This document shows positions 7,749 through 17,527 of a DNA stretch of 64,000 bases, piece after piece. This stretch comes from CAVYUC01 sp963816685. Its GTDB lineage: Bacteria > Bacteroidota > Bacteroidia > Bacteroidales > Prolixibacteraceae. Position 1 is the first letter of the stretch. Every line of letters starts with the position of its first letter. The notes below the pieces were generated by a model that saw only the letters and a list, made by a program, of their open reading frames with translations, did not search any database and was not told the origin of the DNA. The position numbers were made by a program, and so were the translations under genes. The stretch is from positions 19,021 to 83,020 of the forward strand of contig CAWFMB010000006.1 of the NCBI GenBank assembly GCA_963816685.1, in the 5' to 3' direction.

Positions 7749-9192
7749 CATGGTGAATTTCATTTTAGAATCAGGAATTAGTCTTACTGTTTTTGCAGTT
7801 ATTTATCTTTTATTTTTGCGGAAAGAGACATTCTTCAGGTTAAACAGAATTTTTCTGTTGAGTTCTGTAGTGTTTTCTGTTATCCTTCCTTTCTTGCGTT
7901 TTCAGATTTATAATTCCGATCCTGTAATGCTGTCGGAAATAACAGTTACACCTTACCGAAACCTAATAGAAGCTGTAACAGTTTATGGCAAAGATTTATC
8001 GGGAAGTTTAGAGGAGGCAATACTTTCTGCAAATTCAATAATTCTGATTTACATTACCGGAACGGTTTTCTTTTTTGCTCGTTTTCTCTTCCGGGTTTCA
8101 AAAATAATACTGTTAATTAAGCAAAATAATGTTCAAAAGGTTGAAGGTTTTAAACTGGTGGTGCTTGAAAAAGATTGTAGTCCTTTTTCATTTTTAAATT
8201 TTGTTTTTGTTAGCCGGTCGCTCCAAAAAGAAGATTATTACCACAAATTAATTGCTCACGAACTGGAACATGTAAAGCAGGGACATTCATTCGATGTTAT
8301 TATTCTTGAATTGCTTTCGGTATTTCAATGGTTCAACCCTTTTATGTGGATGCTGCGCCGGGCAATTACGGAAAATCACGAGTATTTGGCAGATCACGCG
8401 TTGTTGAAATCGGGTATTAAAAAAGGATATTATAAAAAATTGCTTTTGAACCATTACGTTGGCGAACAATTTCAGATTGCAAATAATTTTAATTATTCGC
8501 TCATAAAAAACCGTATTAAGATGATGTCGAAAATTAAATCATCAAGGTTTGCAAATGGTAAAATAGTACTTGGAATATTGGCAGCTACTGTCCTTGTTAT
8601 TGTTTTTGCCTGCGAGCAAAAAGAATCTTTTGAAATGAATCAAAATAACGATGAAACAACGATACTTCAGAATGAGAAGCTGAAAATTGAAGGAGCTGTT
8701 GAAAATATGAATAATTTAAAACAACTTTTTATTGGGAATAACGAATTTGATGTTTCACATGACAGCCTTGGAAACATTATTCTTACTAAAAAAGAAGTAG
8801 ATAAAAGGACAGATATTTTAGAGGAAAATGATGAGGTATTTTTTGTAGTGGAAGAAATGCCCGAATTTCCAGGAGGCGAAGAAGCATTAGGCAAATACAT
8901 TACCAGCGCGGTAGAATATCCTGAAGAAGCTGTCAGCAATGGAATTCAGGGCAAAGTATATGTCTCTTTTATTGTAACAAGAAGTGGTACAATTGCAAAC
9001 GCCAAAATTGCTCGTGGTGTTGCTCCTTCACTTGATCAGGAAGCGCTACGTGTAATAAATTCGCTACCCAAATGGAAACCTGGTGCTCAGCGGGGAAAAG
9101 CTGTTAATGTAAGTTATACAGTTCCTATTAATTTTGAATTGGGGCACAAAACGCCAAAACAAGCTTTAAATACTAATAAGTATAAAAGTTAG
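7741..9192 (+). CDS. BlaR1-like M56 metalloprotease sensor with C-terminal TonB_C domain
   Basis: 483 residues. Three N-terminal membrane helices (about 8-26, 36-53, 97-118), a cytoplasmic M56 protease with zinc motif HELEH at 173-177 and ENHEYLAD near 211-218, and a fourth helix (273-290). A periplasmic TonB_C domain (about 376-467, EFPGGEEALGKYI ... LDQEALRVINSLPKWKPGAQRG) stands where BlaR1 proteins of Gram-positives carry a penicillin-binding sensor. It should sense a periplasmic signal and cleave BlaI. The TonB_C domain resembles those of the two upstream genes closely enough to suggest local duplication. Confidence 0.88.
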   Translation: MNSMVNFILESGISLTVFAVIYLLFLRKETFFRLNRIFLLSSVVFSVILPFLRFQIYNSDPVMLSEITVTPYRNLIEAVTVYGKDLSGSLEEAILSANSIILIYITGTVFFFARFLFRVSKIILLIKQNNVQKVEGFKLVVLEKDCSPFSFLNFVFVSRSLQKEDYYHKLIAHELEHVKQGHSFDVIILELLSVFQWFNPFMWMLRRAITENHEYLADHALLKSGIKKGYYKKLLLNHYVGEQFQIANNFNYSLIKNRIKMMSKIKSSRFANGKIVLGILAATVLVIVFACEQKESFEMNQNNDETTILQNEKLKIEGAVENMNNLKQLFIGNNEFDVSHDSLGNIILTKKEVDKRTDILEENDEVFFVVEEMPEFPGGEEALGKYITSAVEYPEEAVSNGIQGKVYVSFIVTRSGTIANAKIARGVAPSLDQEALRVINSLPKWKPGAQRGKAVNVSYTVPINFELGHKTPKQALNTNKYKS

Positions 9193-9260
9193 TTTAAATT
9201 AAAAAGTTAATTCCTTTTACAACTTACTACTTTTCATGAAAAAATTGCTAAATAAAAACC

Positions 9261-10511
9261 ATGAAAACAATTAAGTACTTACTGATTCTCATTTTAACAG
9301 GAAGTAGTATGGCTTCTTTTTCTCAGGATAAAATTGATTTGTTAATACTGAATGGAAATTATCATCAGGCACTTCAGCAAATTGAAAATAAACTACAAAA
9401 AGAATCAGTTGCAGAATTGCATTTTAAAAAGGGGTTGATCTATAGTAGTTTACAAAATTATCAGGAAGCAATTAATGCTTTTACTGCAGCCCTTGCAATT
9501 GAACCACAAAATCCTGAAATTCTTGGAGAAATGGCAGAAGCACAATCTACTTTGGGAAATTATATTGATGCGATTCCTTATTATAAACGTGCACTTCGGC
9601 AGTATCCGCAAAATCTTCAGTTGGCCGGAAAATTAGGGCGCAATTTCATTAATTTGAAAAATTACCGGGAATCATACAATGTGTTTTCTGATATTTACAA
9701 AATCGATTCAACAAATATTTATTGGAATAAACAATTTGCTTTTTCGGCCTACCAAATCAATAACCGTGATTTGGCTGTTTATTTATACAGAAAAGTCATT
9801 GAGCTAAATCCCCGCGATTATTCTTCATATTTTAACTTAATCAAGTTATATTTAATGCAGGAAAAACAGGATGATGCATTCGCGGTTATCCAACTTGGTT
9901 TGCATAATTTTCCGGGCGATAATGGATTTTATTTGCAGGAAGCCGGTTCCCATTTCGCTTTAAAAAATTACGAAGAGGCACGTAAAGTATATGACAAATA
10001 TTTCATCTCAGGTGGAGATTCTATATACAAAGAACTTTTAAATTATGGCATAAGTCTTTATTTTGTTAAAGATGTAAATAAAGCAGTTTCCATCCTCGAA
10101 AAATGTGCAGATATGATTGCCAATGATCCTTTTGCATTGTTTTACCTCAGTTTAAGCCATAAAAAGTTAAATCAATATGAGATTGCAGAAGCTTATATGG
10201 ATGCGGCTATCGAATCAGCCACACCTTCGTATCTTCCTGAAATGTATCATCATTTAGGACAAATTTACGGACAACAGCGAAAATTTGAAGAGTCGATTAT
10301 CGCGCTTCGTAAAGCACATGAACTGGATCCGACAAATCATGAAGTACTTTTTGAAATTGCCACGACTTATGAGGAATATAACTCCAATAAAACTTTGGCA
10401 CTGAATTACTATCAGATTTATTTGAAGGAAGCAGGCGAATCAGGCAGAAATTTAAATTACGCCCTCGACCGGATTGAACGTATTAAGGAAGATCTGTTTT
10501 TTGAAAAATAA
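9261..10511 (+). CDS. Secreted tetratricopeptide-repeat protein
   Basis: 416 residues: signal peptide (MKTIKYLLILILTGSSMASFSQ) followed by at least eight TPR-like helical hairpins spanning almost the whole protein. Examples are YSSLQNYQEAINAFTAALAIEPQNPEI, YIDAIPYYKRALRQYPQN and KFEESIIALRKAHELDPTNHEV. TPR arrays mediate protein-protein contacts, here in the periplasm or at the outer membrane. It is last in the tonB-blaI-blaR run, 68 bp after blaR1. No catalytic domain was seen and its specific role is unknown. Confidence 0.78.
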   Translation: MKTIKYLLILILTGSSMASFSQDKIDLLILNGNYHQALQQIENKLQKESVAELHFKKGLIYSSLQNYQEAINAFTAALAIEPQNPEILGEMAEAQSTLGNYIDAIPYYKRALRQYPQNLQLAGKLGRNFINLKNYRESYNVFSDIYKIDSTNIYWNKQFAFSAYQINNRDLAVYLYRKVIELNPRDYSSYFNLIKLYLMQEKQDDAFAVIQLGLHNFPGDNGFYLQEAGSHFALKNYEEARKVYDKYFISGGDSIYKELLNYGISLYFVKDVNKAVSILEKCADMIANDPFALFYLSLSHKKLNQYEIAEAYMDAAIESATPSYLPEMYHHLGQIYGQQRKFEESIIALRKAHELDPTNHEVLFEIATTYEEYNSNKTLALNYYQIYLKEAGESGRNLNYALDRIERIKEDLFFEK

Positions 10512-10518
10512 TATCTCT

Positions 10519-11499
10519 TCAGTTTTTTCTGTTTGGATTGGTGAATGAAGTTGTTCCTGTCTTTTCCCGTACAAGGTTGGTGAGCTGTACACGGCTTTTA
10601 ACCTGCGTTTTAGTAAATATTCTGTGGTTGTGATCTTTTACAGTCTGAAGGGTTATAAATAACTTTTCAGAAATGGATTTATTTGTTTTGCCGGAGCAGA
10701 TTTCAAGTATTATTTCTGCTTCCCGTTTCGAAATTTCATAAGTTTCGCAGAACTTTTCAAAGTTTAAATTCTCATCCAAACTTTCTTCTGATTTAATTAT
10801 TGGCTTTAATTTTAAACCTGCCGGAATAATGATGCTTACTCCAAAAAGCAGAAGAATGGAAAAGCATATGGAAATGAATCCATAGAAATTAAAGAAATAC
10901 AACAATACGGAGTAAATCAAAACTCCTGATGAATATATTAAAAATACAGTTTTGAAATTGTTCTTCCCATATTGTAATGCTGTTTTACGTGGTTTTAAAT
11001 AAGGAAAAATCAGCACCAAATGGACTGCCAGATTAATGATTGTAAGTATTCGGACAATAAAAAGATCAGTTTCTGCAGGAACCTGGATAGTCTCATTTTG
11101 AATTAGAAAAGAAAAAATCACCAAAATAGTTATAAAAGAAATATAGTAGGTGAAAATCAAAGGTTTTGGAAGTTTGTAACCATTTACATTAAATCCAAAT
11201 TTTAAAAGCATAAACCAGCTTACAATTATAAATGGCGTTCCTAAAACTGGCACAAACAATGCAAGTTTATCATTTATTTCAGAATTCAGATTTAAATCAG
11301 AAACAATTTCCCTGATAATAATATTTCCCCAAATTCCATAAATGAAAAAAGAAAAAAGGAATATTTGTTGGTAAAGCAGAATCTGTAAAAATGGTTTTTT
11401 ATATTGTTGAAACAGGTTGTATGTACCTAATACACCAATAACAGTAATCCCGGTTGTAATTACAAAGGTTATCAGAAAAGTAAAATTTTGAATAAGCAT
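10519..11499 (-). CDS. Membrane-anchored LuxR-type HTH regulator
   Basis: About 326 residues from the ATG at 11499 (MLIQNFTFLITFVITTG). The frame is open to an ATG at 11664, but a good promoter at 11539-11570 excludes that start. Roughly seven membrane helices fill the first 220 residues. A cytoplasmic LuxR/GerE helix-turn-helix follows at about 258-315 (ISKREAEIILEICSGKTNKSISEKLFITLQTVKDHNHRIFTK, a typical GerE signature). It probably couples a membrane signal directly to DNA binding. No receiver domain is present. It is convergent with the TPR gene (7 bp apart) and divergent from the membrane protein at 11680. Confidence 0.78.
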   Translation of the reverse strand: MLIQNFTFLITFVITTGITVIGVLGTYNLFQQYKKPFLQILLYQQIFLFSFFIYGIWGNIIIREIVSDLNLNSEINDKLALFVPVLGTPFIIVSWFMLLKFGFNVNGYKLPKPLIFTYYISFITILVIFSFLIQNETIQVPAETDLFIVRILTIINLAVHLVLIFPYLKPRKTALQYGKNNFKTVFLIYSSGVLIYSVLLYFFNFYGFISICFSILLLFGVSIIIPAGLKLKPIIKSEESLDENLNFEKFCETYEISKREAEIILEICSGKTNKSISEKLFITLQTVKDHNHRIFTKTQVKSRVQLTNLVREKTGTTSFTNPNRKN

Positions 11500-11538
11500 C
11501 TTTTGAATTCCAACTTTAGTAGTATTACTGCAATAATA

Positions 11539-11570
11539 CAAACATAAACCATCATCAGATAGCGACCAAA
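11539..11570 (-). promoter_or_regulatory. Promoter of the LuxR-type regulator
   Basis: On the minus strand: -33 TTTG (complement of 11567-11570), a 20-bp spacer, and -7 TATGTTTG (complement of 11539-11546). It sits 40 bp upstream of ATG 11499 and decides that start. Confidence 0.65.
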
Positions 11571-11679
11571 GTAGTGAATATTTGATTTCCAACCAAAGTA
11601 GGAAGGATATTTTTAAAAAGTGAAGTAATTTCGGCTTGACAATGAAGAAGAAAACAGAAAACATTAAAAAACTGGAAAA

Positions 11680-12381
11680 ATGGAAAACGATAAGTATTAC
11701 AACCTGGTACCTTCAATTGGAGGAAGTTTTAGTTTCGCATGGAGAAAAATGTTCGACAAAAGTTTTTTGCCCTTGCTGGTTGCCGTTATCATTGCAGGTA
11801 TTTTAAACGGACCAATAAAAGCAAACTGGAAATTTGATGGTGATTTTGGATTTAACTTCTTTTGGTTCCTGCCCTTGGTTTTGTTCGGAATGGCCTATGG
11901 ATTATTGTTTTTGCCGGTAATTAATTATGGTGAAAGATATATTTTTCTGAATGCCATGCGCGATGAATATGCCGATCTTAAATACATGTTTGAAGGTTTC
12001 AGGAGAAAATATTTAAATATTATCCTGGCGAATTTAATTGTATGGGCATTGATTGGTATTGGTCTCGTTATGTTAATTATACCGGGAATTATTGTGGCCT
12101 GCCGTTTGGCTTTTGTTCCATTTTTGGTAATGGATAAAGATTTGGAACCAATGCAGGCCGTGGAAAAAAGCTGGCAAATGACACGTGGCCACGGATGGAA
12201 AGTTTTTTGGATGGCCATAATTTCATTTTTTATTGCGATAGCTGGTTTAATAGTGTTTATTGTTGGAATACTTGTTTCACTTGTTTGGATTCATTCGGCA
12301 TTTGCAACATTATATCAATCGATTTTAAATCAGGATGATGCAAATAATCCAATCCCGATCTTAGGTATAAATGAAATATAA
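11680..12381 (+). CDS. Polytopic membrane protein (GPDPase membrane-domain/DUF975-like)
   Basis: 233 residues with about five hydrophobic helices. The segment GIGLVMLIIPGIIVACRLAFVPFLVMDK, then AVEKSWQMTRGHGWKVFW, is the hallmark of the glycerophosphodiester phosphodiesterase membrane-domain and DUF975-like group. These lack the catalytic domain and have no established activity. It is followed by a strong terminator at 12406-12436, so it is probably transcribed alone. Confidence 0.65.
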   Translation: MENDKYYNLVPSIGGSFSFAWRKMFDKSFLPLLVAVIIAGILNGPIKANWKFDGDFGFNFFWFLPLVLFGMAYGLLFLPVINYGERYIFLNAMRDEYADLKYMFEGFRRKYLNIILANLIVWALIGIGLVMLIIPGIIVACRLAFVPFLVMDKDLEPMQAVEKSWQMTRGHGWKVFWMAIISFFIAIAGLIVFIVGILVSLVWIHSAFATLYQSILNQDDANNPIPILGINEI

Positions 12382-12405
12382 ATTATAAATGGATTTACTT
12401 ACTGG

Positions 12406-12436
12406 AGCCTGGAAAATTTCCGGGCTTTATTTTTTA
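12406..12436 (+). terminator. Rho-independent terminator of the 11680 membrane protein
   Basis: A 10-bp stem AGCCTGGAAA / TTTCCGGGCT (one G-T pair) with a very short loop, followed by TTATTTTTT. Confidence 0.75.
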
Positions 12437-12442
12437 TCTCTG

Positions 12443-12450
12443 TATCTTTG
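12443..12450 (+). promoter_or_regulatory. -7 box (TATCTTTG) of the 12479 gene
   Basis: Exact TAnnTTTG, 28 bp before the preferred ATG. No convincing -33 element, because that position is occupied by the preceding terminator. Confidence 0.5.
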
Positions 12451-12478
12451 TGGTATTTTAAAGTTATAAATGCTGCGA

Positions 12479-15376
12479 ATGAAACAACTTTTTCTTTTAG
12501 TTCTTTTTTCTGGATGGATAAGCGGGTTAGTACAGGCACAATATTTTCAAACCGGAGAAGACCCGGCATCAATAAATTGGCGACAAATAAATACCGGAAA
12601 TTTTCAATTAATATATCCTGATTATTATGAAACACAGGCAAATGAACTTGCCGCAGTGTTGGAAGAAGTTTATCGGTTTGGTGGAAATACACTTCACCAC
12701 AATCCCAAGAAAATATCTGTATTACTCCATACACAAACTGTTCAGTCGAATGGTTTAGTTGCCTGGGCGCCAAAAAGAATTGAGTTTTATACAACTCCAC
12801 ATCAGTCAATTTACCCGCAAGATTGGCTGGAACAACTTGCCTTGCATGAATTCCGGCATTTGGTGCAGATAGATAAGATTAACGAAAATTTACCCGAACT
12901 TATAAAATTAATCCTCGGGCAGCAAGGGACTGCATTGGTTTTTGGAGTTCACCTTCCATGGTGGTTTATTGAAGGTGATGCAGTGGTTACTGAAACTGCA
13001 CTGAGTAAATTCGGCCGTGGGAGATACCCCTCTTTTTTAATGGAACACCAGGCTCAGGTTGTTGAAAAAGGAATATTTTCATACGATAAAGCTTATTTTG
13101 GTTCTTATCGGGATTTTGTTCCAAACCATTATAAGTTAGGTTATTATCTGGTAGGAGGTTCAAGAGTAATGTTTGGCAGTGAACTTTGGGATTCTGTTTT
13201 GATGGTTGTTGGTAAAAATCCGATATCAATTGCTCCATTGAACAAAGCGCTTAAAGTTAAAACAGGTTTTGGCAAAGCTTCCCTTTATCAATTTGTTTTC
13301 GACAGCCTTCAGCAGGTTTGGTTGGAAGAAGATAAGATTTACCATTCACCACCATTTAAAGTAATTTCACCTGACGTGAATATTTACACCAATTATCAGT
13401 ACAATCACTGGGTAAATGATTCCACTTTATTTTCTTATAAAACTTCATTCGATCAAATACCTGCTTTTGTAAAAATTAACAAATCATCCGGTTTAGAAAA
13501 ACTTTTGTATCATCCCGGAATTATCTTCAATGAGTCGGTAAATTACAGAGATAATTTAATTGTTTGGTCTGAACAGATACCTGATCCACGTTGGGCACAC
13601 AGCGGAAAGTCATTAATAAGAATTTGGAATTCCGAAACTTATGAAATCACTGAAATTAAACCGGAATTTAAAAGTTTCAGCCCTTCAATTTCACCGGATA
13701 AAACAAAAGTTGCTGTAGTGGAAGCCGATTTTTCAAACCATTATTTCATATCGATATATAATATTAAAAATGGAATATTGCTAAATCATTTTCAAACTCA
13801 AAACGATAATTATTTTTTTGCTCCTGAATGGATAAATGACAATGAAATGGCGGTGGTTGTTCTTACTGAAAACGGGAAAAAAATCGATAAGCTCAATTTG
13901 AATACCGGAGAATTTGAACAGCTTTTAAATGAAAGCTATGGTGACCTGAAACAATTAAAATCAGTGAAAAACAATTTATATTTTATAAGTAGTTATACCG
14001 GTAAAAATGCATTGTTCAGAATGAATCTTGAAGATAATAAAGTTGTGCAGGTATATGAGCCAAGATTTGGGGTGGAGTCACCTGCAATTTCTTCCAGTAA
14101 AAATGAAATAGTTTTGAGTGATTATACGGCAGATGGTTTTCGTTTGATTGCAATTCCAGGGGGTTATGAAAATGAAGTTCCAATTGATATAATTGAAAAA
14201 GGAAGTTATCCGCTGGCTCATAAATTGTCTGAACAGGAACCAGGACAACCCGATTTAACAGGATTGAAAAAAGTTGAATATCAATCGAAAAATTATAGCA
14301 AAGCAGCTCATTTATTTAATTTTCATAGTTGGGCCCCTGCTTTTATTGATGCTGCTTCTTACGAAATTTTGCCAGGTGTAAGTCTGATGTCGCAAAATTT
14401 ACTGGGAACGTCGGAAACAATAGTGGGATATAAATGGGATTATACAGAAAAAGCCGGTCAACTTTATGCCGCTTACAAATATAAAGGATGGTTTCCTGTT
14501 CTTAATTTCGAAATAAGCAGTGGAAACCGTGCTTCCGAATATCGATTAATCAATCAGACTAAAAATGAATGGGGACAAGTTATTAAACAGGATACTACAA
14601 GTGAACGATTTTTATGGGGCGAAACAAATGCGGGCATCGATTTAAATATTCCACTAAAACTTTCGAAAGGCCAATATAACAGATTTCTTCAACCCGAAAT
14701 TAGCTATGATTTTACTTTGTACAAGCACAGGGAATCCACTCCGCATGGATTTTACGAAGGGAATTTTCAATCTTTATCTTATCGTTTGTATTTTTATCAG
14801 TTACTTAGACAAAGTCAGCGGGATGTTTATCCCGATTTTGGAGTGATTTTCGATGTTGCTTACCGGAATTCTCCTTTTGGAACCACCAGTTTTGGAAATC
14901 TGACAACAATTCAGACGAATTTGTTTTTACCCGGATTACTTGATAATCATGGAATAAAAGTTTATGGTGGGATTCAGAATAAAAAGATGAACAAAAGCTA
15001 TGGTTTTAGCGATGCAATCCGGTATCCCCGGGGATGGGGAAGCATAAATACTACCCGGATGTATAGTCTTGGTGTTGATTATAAACTGCCGCTTATTTAT
15101 CCGGATTGGAATATGAGAGGACTTTGGTATTTAAAACGGGTAAATTTTGATCTATTTGCAGATTTTGCCCGTTTAAAAGGCAATACATATAAAAACAATT
15201 TACAGGTTGGTACTTTTACCAGCGATATATCTTCATTAGGATTTGAACTAACCGGAGATATAAACTTTCTTCGTTTTTACGCACCTGTTAATATTGGAAT
15301 CCGTACTTCATATTTGCCAAAAATAAAAGACTTTTATTTTGATTTTCTTTTTTCATTAAATCTTGCTTCTTTTTAA
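12479..15376 (+). CDS. Large secreted HExxH (gluzincin-like) protein with propeller-like middle
   Basis: About 965 residues (an in-frame ATG 9 bp upstream is equally possible). Signal peptide MKQLFLLVLFSGWISGLVQAQ. Residues about 25-230 resemble a gluzincin peptidase: HEFRH near 125 and WWFIEGDAVVTETAL about 50 residues later. The middle (about 330-600) has repeated strand motifs resembling a TolB-type beta-propeller (SPSISPDKTKVAVVEADF, SPAISSSKNEIVLSDY). The last about 350 residues have alternating aromatic strands and end in aromatic/hydrophobic residues (DFLFSLNLASF), suggesting an outer-membrane barrel. I do not recognise a characterised homologue; activity is unproven. The 3' end overlaps the convergent phosphoesterase by 21 bp. 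Confidence 0.7.
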   Translation: MKQLFLLVLFSGWISGLVQAQYFQTGEDPASINWRQINTGNFQLIYPDYYETQANELAAVLEEVYRFGGNTLHHNPKKISVLLHTQTVQSNGLVAWAPKRIEFYTTPHQSIYPQDWLEQLALHEFRHLVQIDKINENLPELIKLILGQQGTALVFGVHLPWWFIEGDAVVTETALSKFGRGRYPSFLMEHQAQVVEKGIFSYDKAYFGSYRDFVPNHYKLGYYLVGGSRVMFGSELWDSVLMVVGKNPISIAPLNKALKVKTGFGKASLYQFVFDSLQQVWLEEDKIYHSPPFKVISPDVNIYTNYQYNHWVNDSTLFSYKTSFDQIPAFVKINKSSGLEKLLYHPGIIFNESVNYRDNLIVWSEQIPDPRWAHSGKSLIRIWNSETYEITEIKPEFKSFSPSISPDKTKVAVVEADFSNHYFISIYNIKNGILLNHFQTQNDNYFFAPEWINDNEMAVVVLTENGKKIDKLNLNTGEFEQLLNESYGDLKQLKSVKNNLYFISSYTGKNALFRMNLEDNKVVQVYEPRFGVESPAISSSKNEIVLSDYTADGFRLIAIPGGYENEVPIDIIEKGSYPLAHKLSEQEPGQPDLTGLKKVEYQSKNYSKAAHLFNFHSWAPAFIDAASYEILPGVSLMSQNLLGTSETIVGYKWDYTEKAGQLYAAYKYKGWFPVLNFEISSGNRASEYRLINQTKNEWGQVIKQDTTSERFLWGETNAGIDLNIPLKLSKGQYNRFLQPEISYDFTLYKHRESTPHGFYEGNFQSLSYRLYFYQLLRQSQRDVYPDFGVIFDVAYRNSPFGTTSFGNLTTIQTNLFLPGLLDNHGIKVYGGIQNKKMNKSYGFSDAIRYPRGWGSINTTRMYSLGVDYKLPLIYPDWNMRGLWYLKRVNFDLFADFARLKGNTYKNNLQVGTFTSDISSLGFELTGDINFLRFYAPVNIGIRTSYLPKIKDFYFDFLFSLNLASF

Positions 15377-16555
15377 TGTAAGAAGAGTAAGTTCTGCCGG
15401 CATATCAATTCTCCATGGAATGCCAATTGTTCCCAAACCTACGTTTGTGTAAAGAATATTTTTTTCCGATATGTATATACCTCCCCAGTTTTTACGGGTC
15501 AAATATGAAACGCTAAAAGTAATTCCTGCAGGTTTTATTCCCCACTGCAAACCATGAGTATGTCCTGATAATGTAAGCGCTATCGTTTCTTTATCTTTTA
15601 TTTTCGATTCCCAATGTGCCGGATCATGCGACATAAGAATAACGAATGTATTTTCTGGAATTCCTTTCATGGCTTTTTCCAAATCGGCGTATTGAGGAAA
15701 AGGTGGATGCCCCCAGTTTTCAACACCAACCAAAAAAATTGAATCAATACCATTGCTAATCATAACATTTTCATTCCTCAATAGTTCGAATCCAAATTTT
15801 TCTTCTGCGTCAATAATTTCCTGCAAGTTTTGTTGTTTCTCCTCCTGATTTTTCCAACGGGTATAATCCCCGTAATCATGATTACCTAATATTGAAAAAC
15901 TTAAAACCTTATCTGTCATTTTTTTAAATGGTTCATTCCAACCAATGGTTTCCCGTGAATAATTATTAACCAAATCACCGGTAAACAAAAAAAGATCAGG
16001 CTGAAATTGTTCAATTCTTTCTTGTGTTTTATTCAACATTTGATTCGATTTGAGAAAACTTCCCAAATGAATGTCAGATATCTGTGCAATTTTATAGTTG
16101 TCAAAACTTTCAGGTAAATTTTGAAATTCAACTTCAACTTCATTAACATGCAATTTATGTTGGCCCAAATAAGTACTAAGAATCATGATTAAAATAAGAC
16201 AGATGGAAATAATCAGCCCCGAATACAATATTGTTTTACGATTTCCTTTTCTTTTTGTCAGGTACGAAATTAATAATGAAAGTGTTAAAGGGATTTTAGA
16301 AAAGAAGTCGATAAAAAGAATGAGATTAAAATAGAAGTATATTGTATAATCAGTGGCATGCCTGGGTTGGTTTGGGTAAATATACAAAAACACGAAACTA
16401 AAAAGCAGGATTAAATTAAACGACCAAAATATCCACTTTGATGATTGGCGAAAACTTTCAGATGTTAATTTGATTAAATTTTTAAACGCGCCAAAGGTGA
16501 TCAAAAAATAAAATAGTAAAAAAATCGAAATAAGTAGAAGAGGAAATGATCTCAT
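15356..16555 (-). CDS. Membrane-anchored calcineurin-like metallophosphoesterase
   Basis: 399 residues. Four to five membrane helices fill the first about 135 residues. The phosphoesterase domain carries every metal-binding motif in order: ISDIHLGSF (DxH), FTGDLVNN (GD), LGNHDYGDY (GNHD), MSHDP and LSGHTHGLQWG (GHTH). The domain resembles YaeI/UDP-diacylglucosamine pyrophosphatase relatives; the substrate cannot be told from sequence. It overlaps the end of the secreted HExxH gene tail-to-tail. Confidence 0.85.
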   Translation of the reverse strand: MRSFPLLLISIFLLFYFLITFGAFKNLIKLTSESFRQSSKWIFWSFNLILLFSFVFLYIYPNQPRHATDYTIYFYFNLILFIDFFSKIPLTLSLLISYLTKRKGNRKTILYSGLIISICLILIMILSTYLGQHKLHVNEVEVEFQNLPESFDNYKIAQISDIHLGSFLKSNQMLNKTQERIEQFQPDLFLFTGDLVNNYSRETIGWNEPFKKMTDKVLSFSILGNHDYGDYTRWKNQEEKQQNLQEIIDAEEKFGFELLRNENVMISNGIDSIFLVGVENWGHPPFPQYADLEKAMKGIPENTFVILMSHDPAHWESKIKDKETIALTLSGHTHGLQWGIKPAGITFSVSYLTRKNWGGIYISEKNILYTNVGLGTIGIPWRIDMPAELTLLTLKRSKI

Positions 16556-17470
16556 AAGTATGTGATTTGATTTTGAACTAACTCAATCAATAAAAAGCAT
16601 TATAAAAATATATTGTAATCTATAATCATTCAGTTGCTTAAGTAACAAATCAGCTTGTTTATAGCCTCTGAGATTTGAATATTTTTTTATTAATGTGCAT
16701 TTACCCGCTAAAAATACGACTAAAACAGGGTAAAATTTAAAATCCACAAAAAAATAATTAAGTTTCATCTAATCATGATTTCCAGTAAGAATAAATGAAA
16801 AGAATTTCTCCTGTCAAAAACTTTATGATACAAATTTAAATGGAATTGAAATTTTTTTATCATTTTAGATTCACAAGTAGGATGGATGGTTAAAATGTAA
16901 AATCTGTTTTGCATTAGTATAATACAACTTTGTATTTTCTTATTATTTTAAACATCACAGAAATAGTTTATGTATCCATTTGTAAACATCACTAAACAAT
17001 AAATGGCAATAATTTATCCAGGGAAGCAACTGTTTTTGAGATGGAATTGTATAAATATGTAAACTTTATAGAATGGTACTCAATGTCCATCTGCTGTAAA
17101 ATGAATATTTATTCATCAGGAGAAAGGATTGATATTTCCAGTAAATACAGTTAAGTACAGAAATTTATAAAATTCACTGTCATCTATTCTTACCTGATTT
17201 TTAAATTATAAAGTTCATTCAATCAAATAATTAATTGTAATCATTTAAACTTTATTATAATTCTTTTCATATAATGACGTAAATTCATTAAAATCGGGTT
17301 AAAATTGAAAATTAAGAGTTTACAAATCAGGATATAATAATTCATTAATTAAAGTATTTTGAAGCTTCAGTATGAAGAAGTAAAAGGTATACACCACTGC
17401 ATTTTTTGATGTACTGTTATATCAATTCTTTTCTGGTGGGTTTTTTATGCAAAAATATATTTTAGAATAA
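16556..17470. other. AT-rich intergenic region without recognisable genes
   Basis: Over 900 bp upstream of the XRE gene. The only open frame of any size (16583-16768, minus) has no recognisable family. A weak hairpin with a T-run (CACC about 17389, GGTG about 17440, then GTTTTTT) might end a short transcript, but no matching promoter was found. Otherwise I see nothing. Confidence 0.5.
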
Positions 17471-17502
17471 GTTGGAAATATTAAAGAAGAAAATTACATT
17501 TG
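17471..17502 (+). promoter_or_regulatory. Promoter of the XRE regulator
   Basis: GTTG at 17471-17474, a 20-bp spacer, then -7 TACATTTG at 17495-17502. The 11-mer TTACATTTGTA (17494-17504) is repeated at the small-RNA promoter (18039-18049), suggesting a shared operator. Confidence 0.6.
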
Positions 17503-17527
17503 TATAATCTATTATTGCATTTTCACT

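Noticed and set aside
16583..16768. 61-residue minus-strand frame in the AT-rich gap
   Set aside because: Composition follows AT bias and there is no recognisable domain or promoter.
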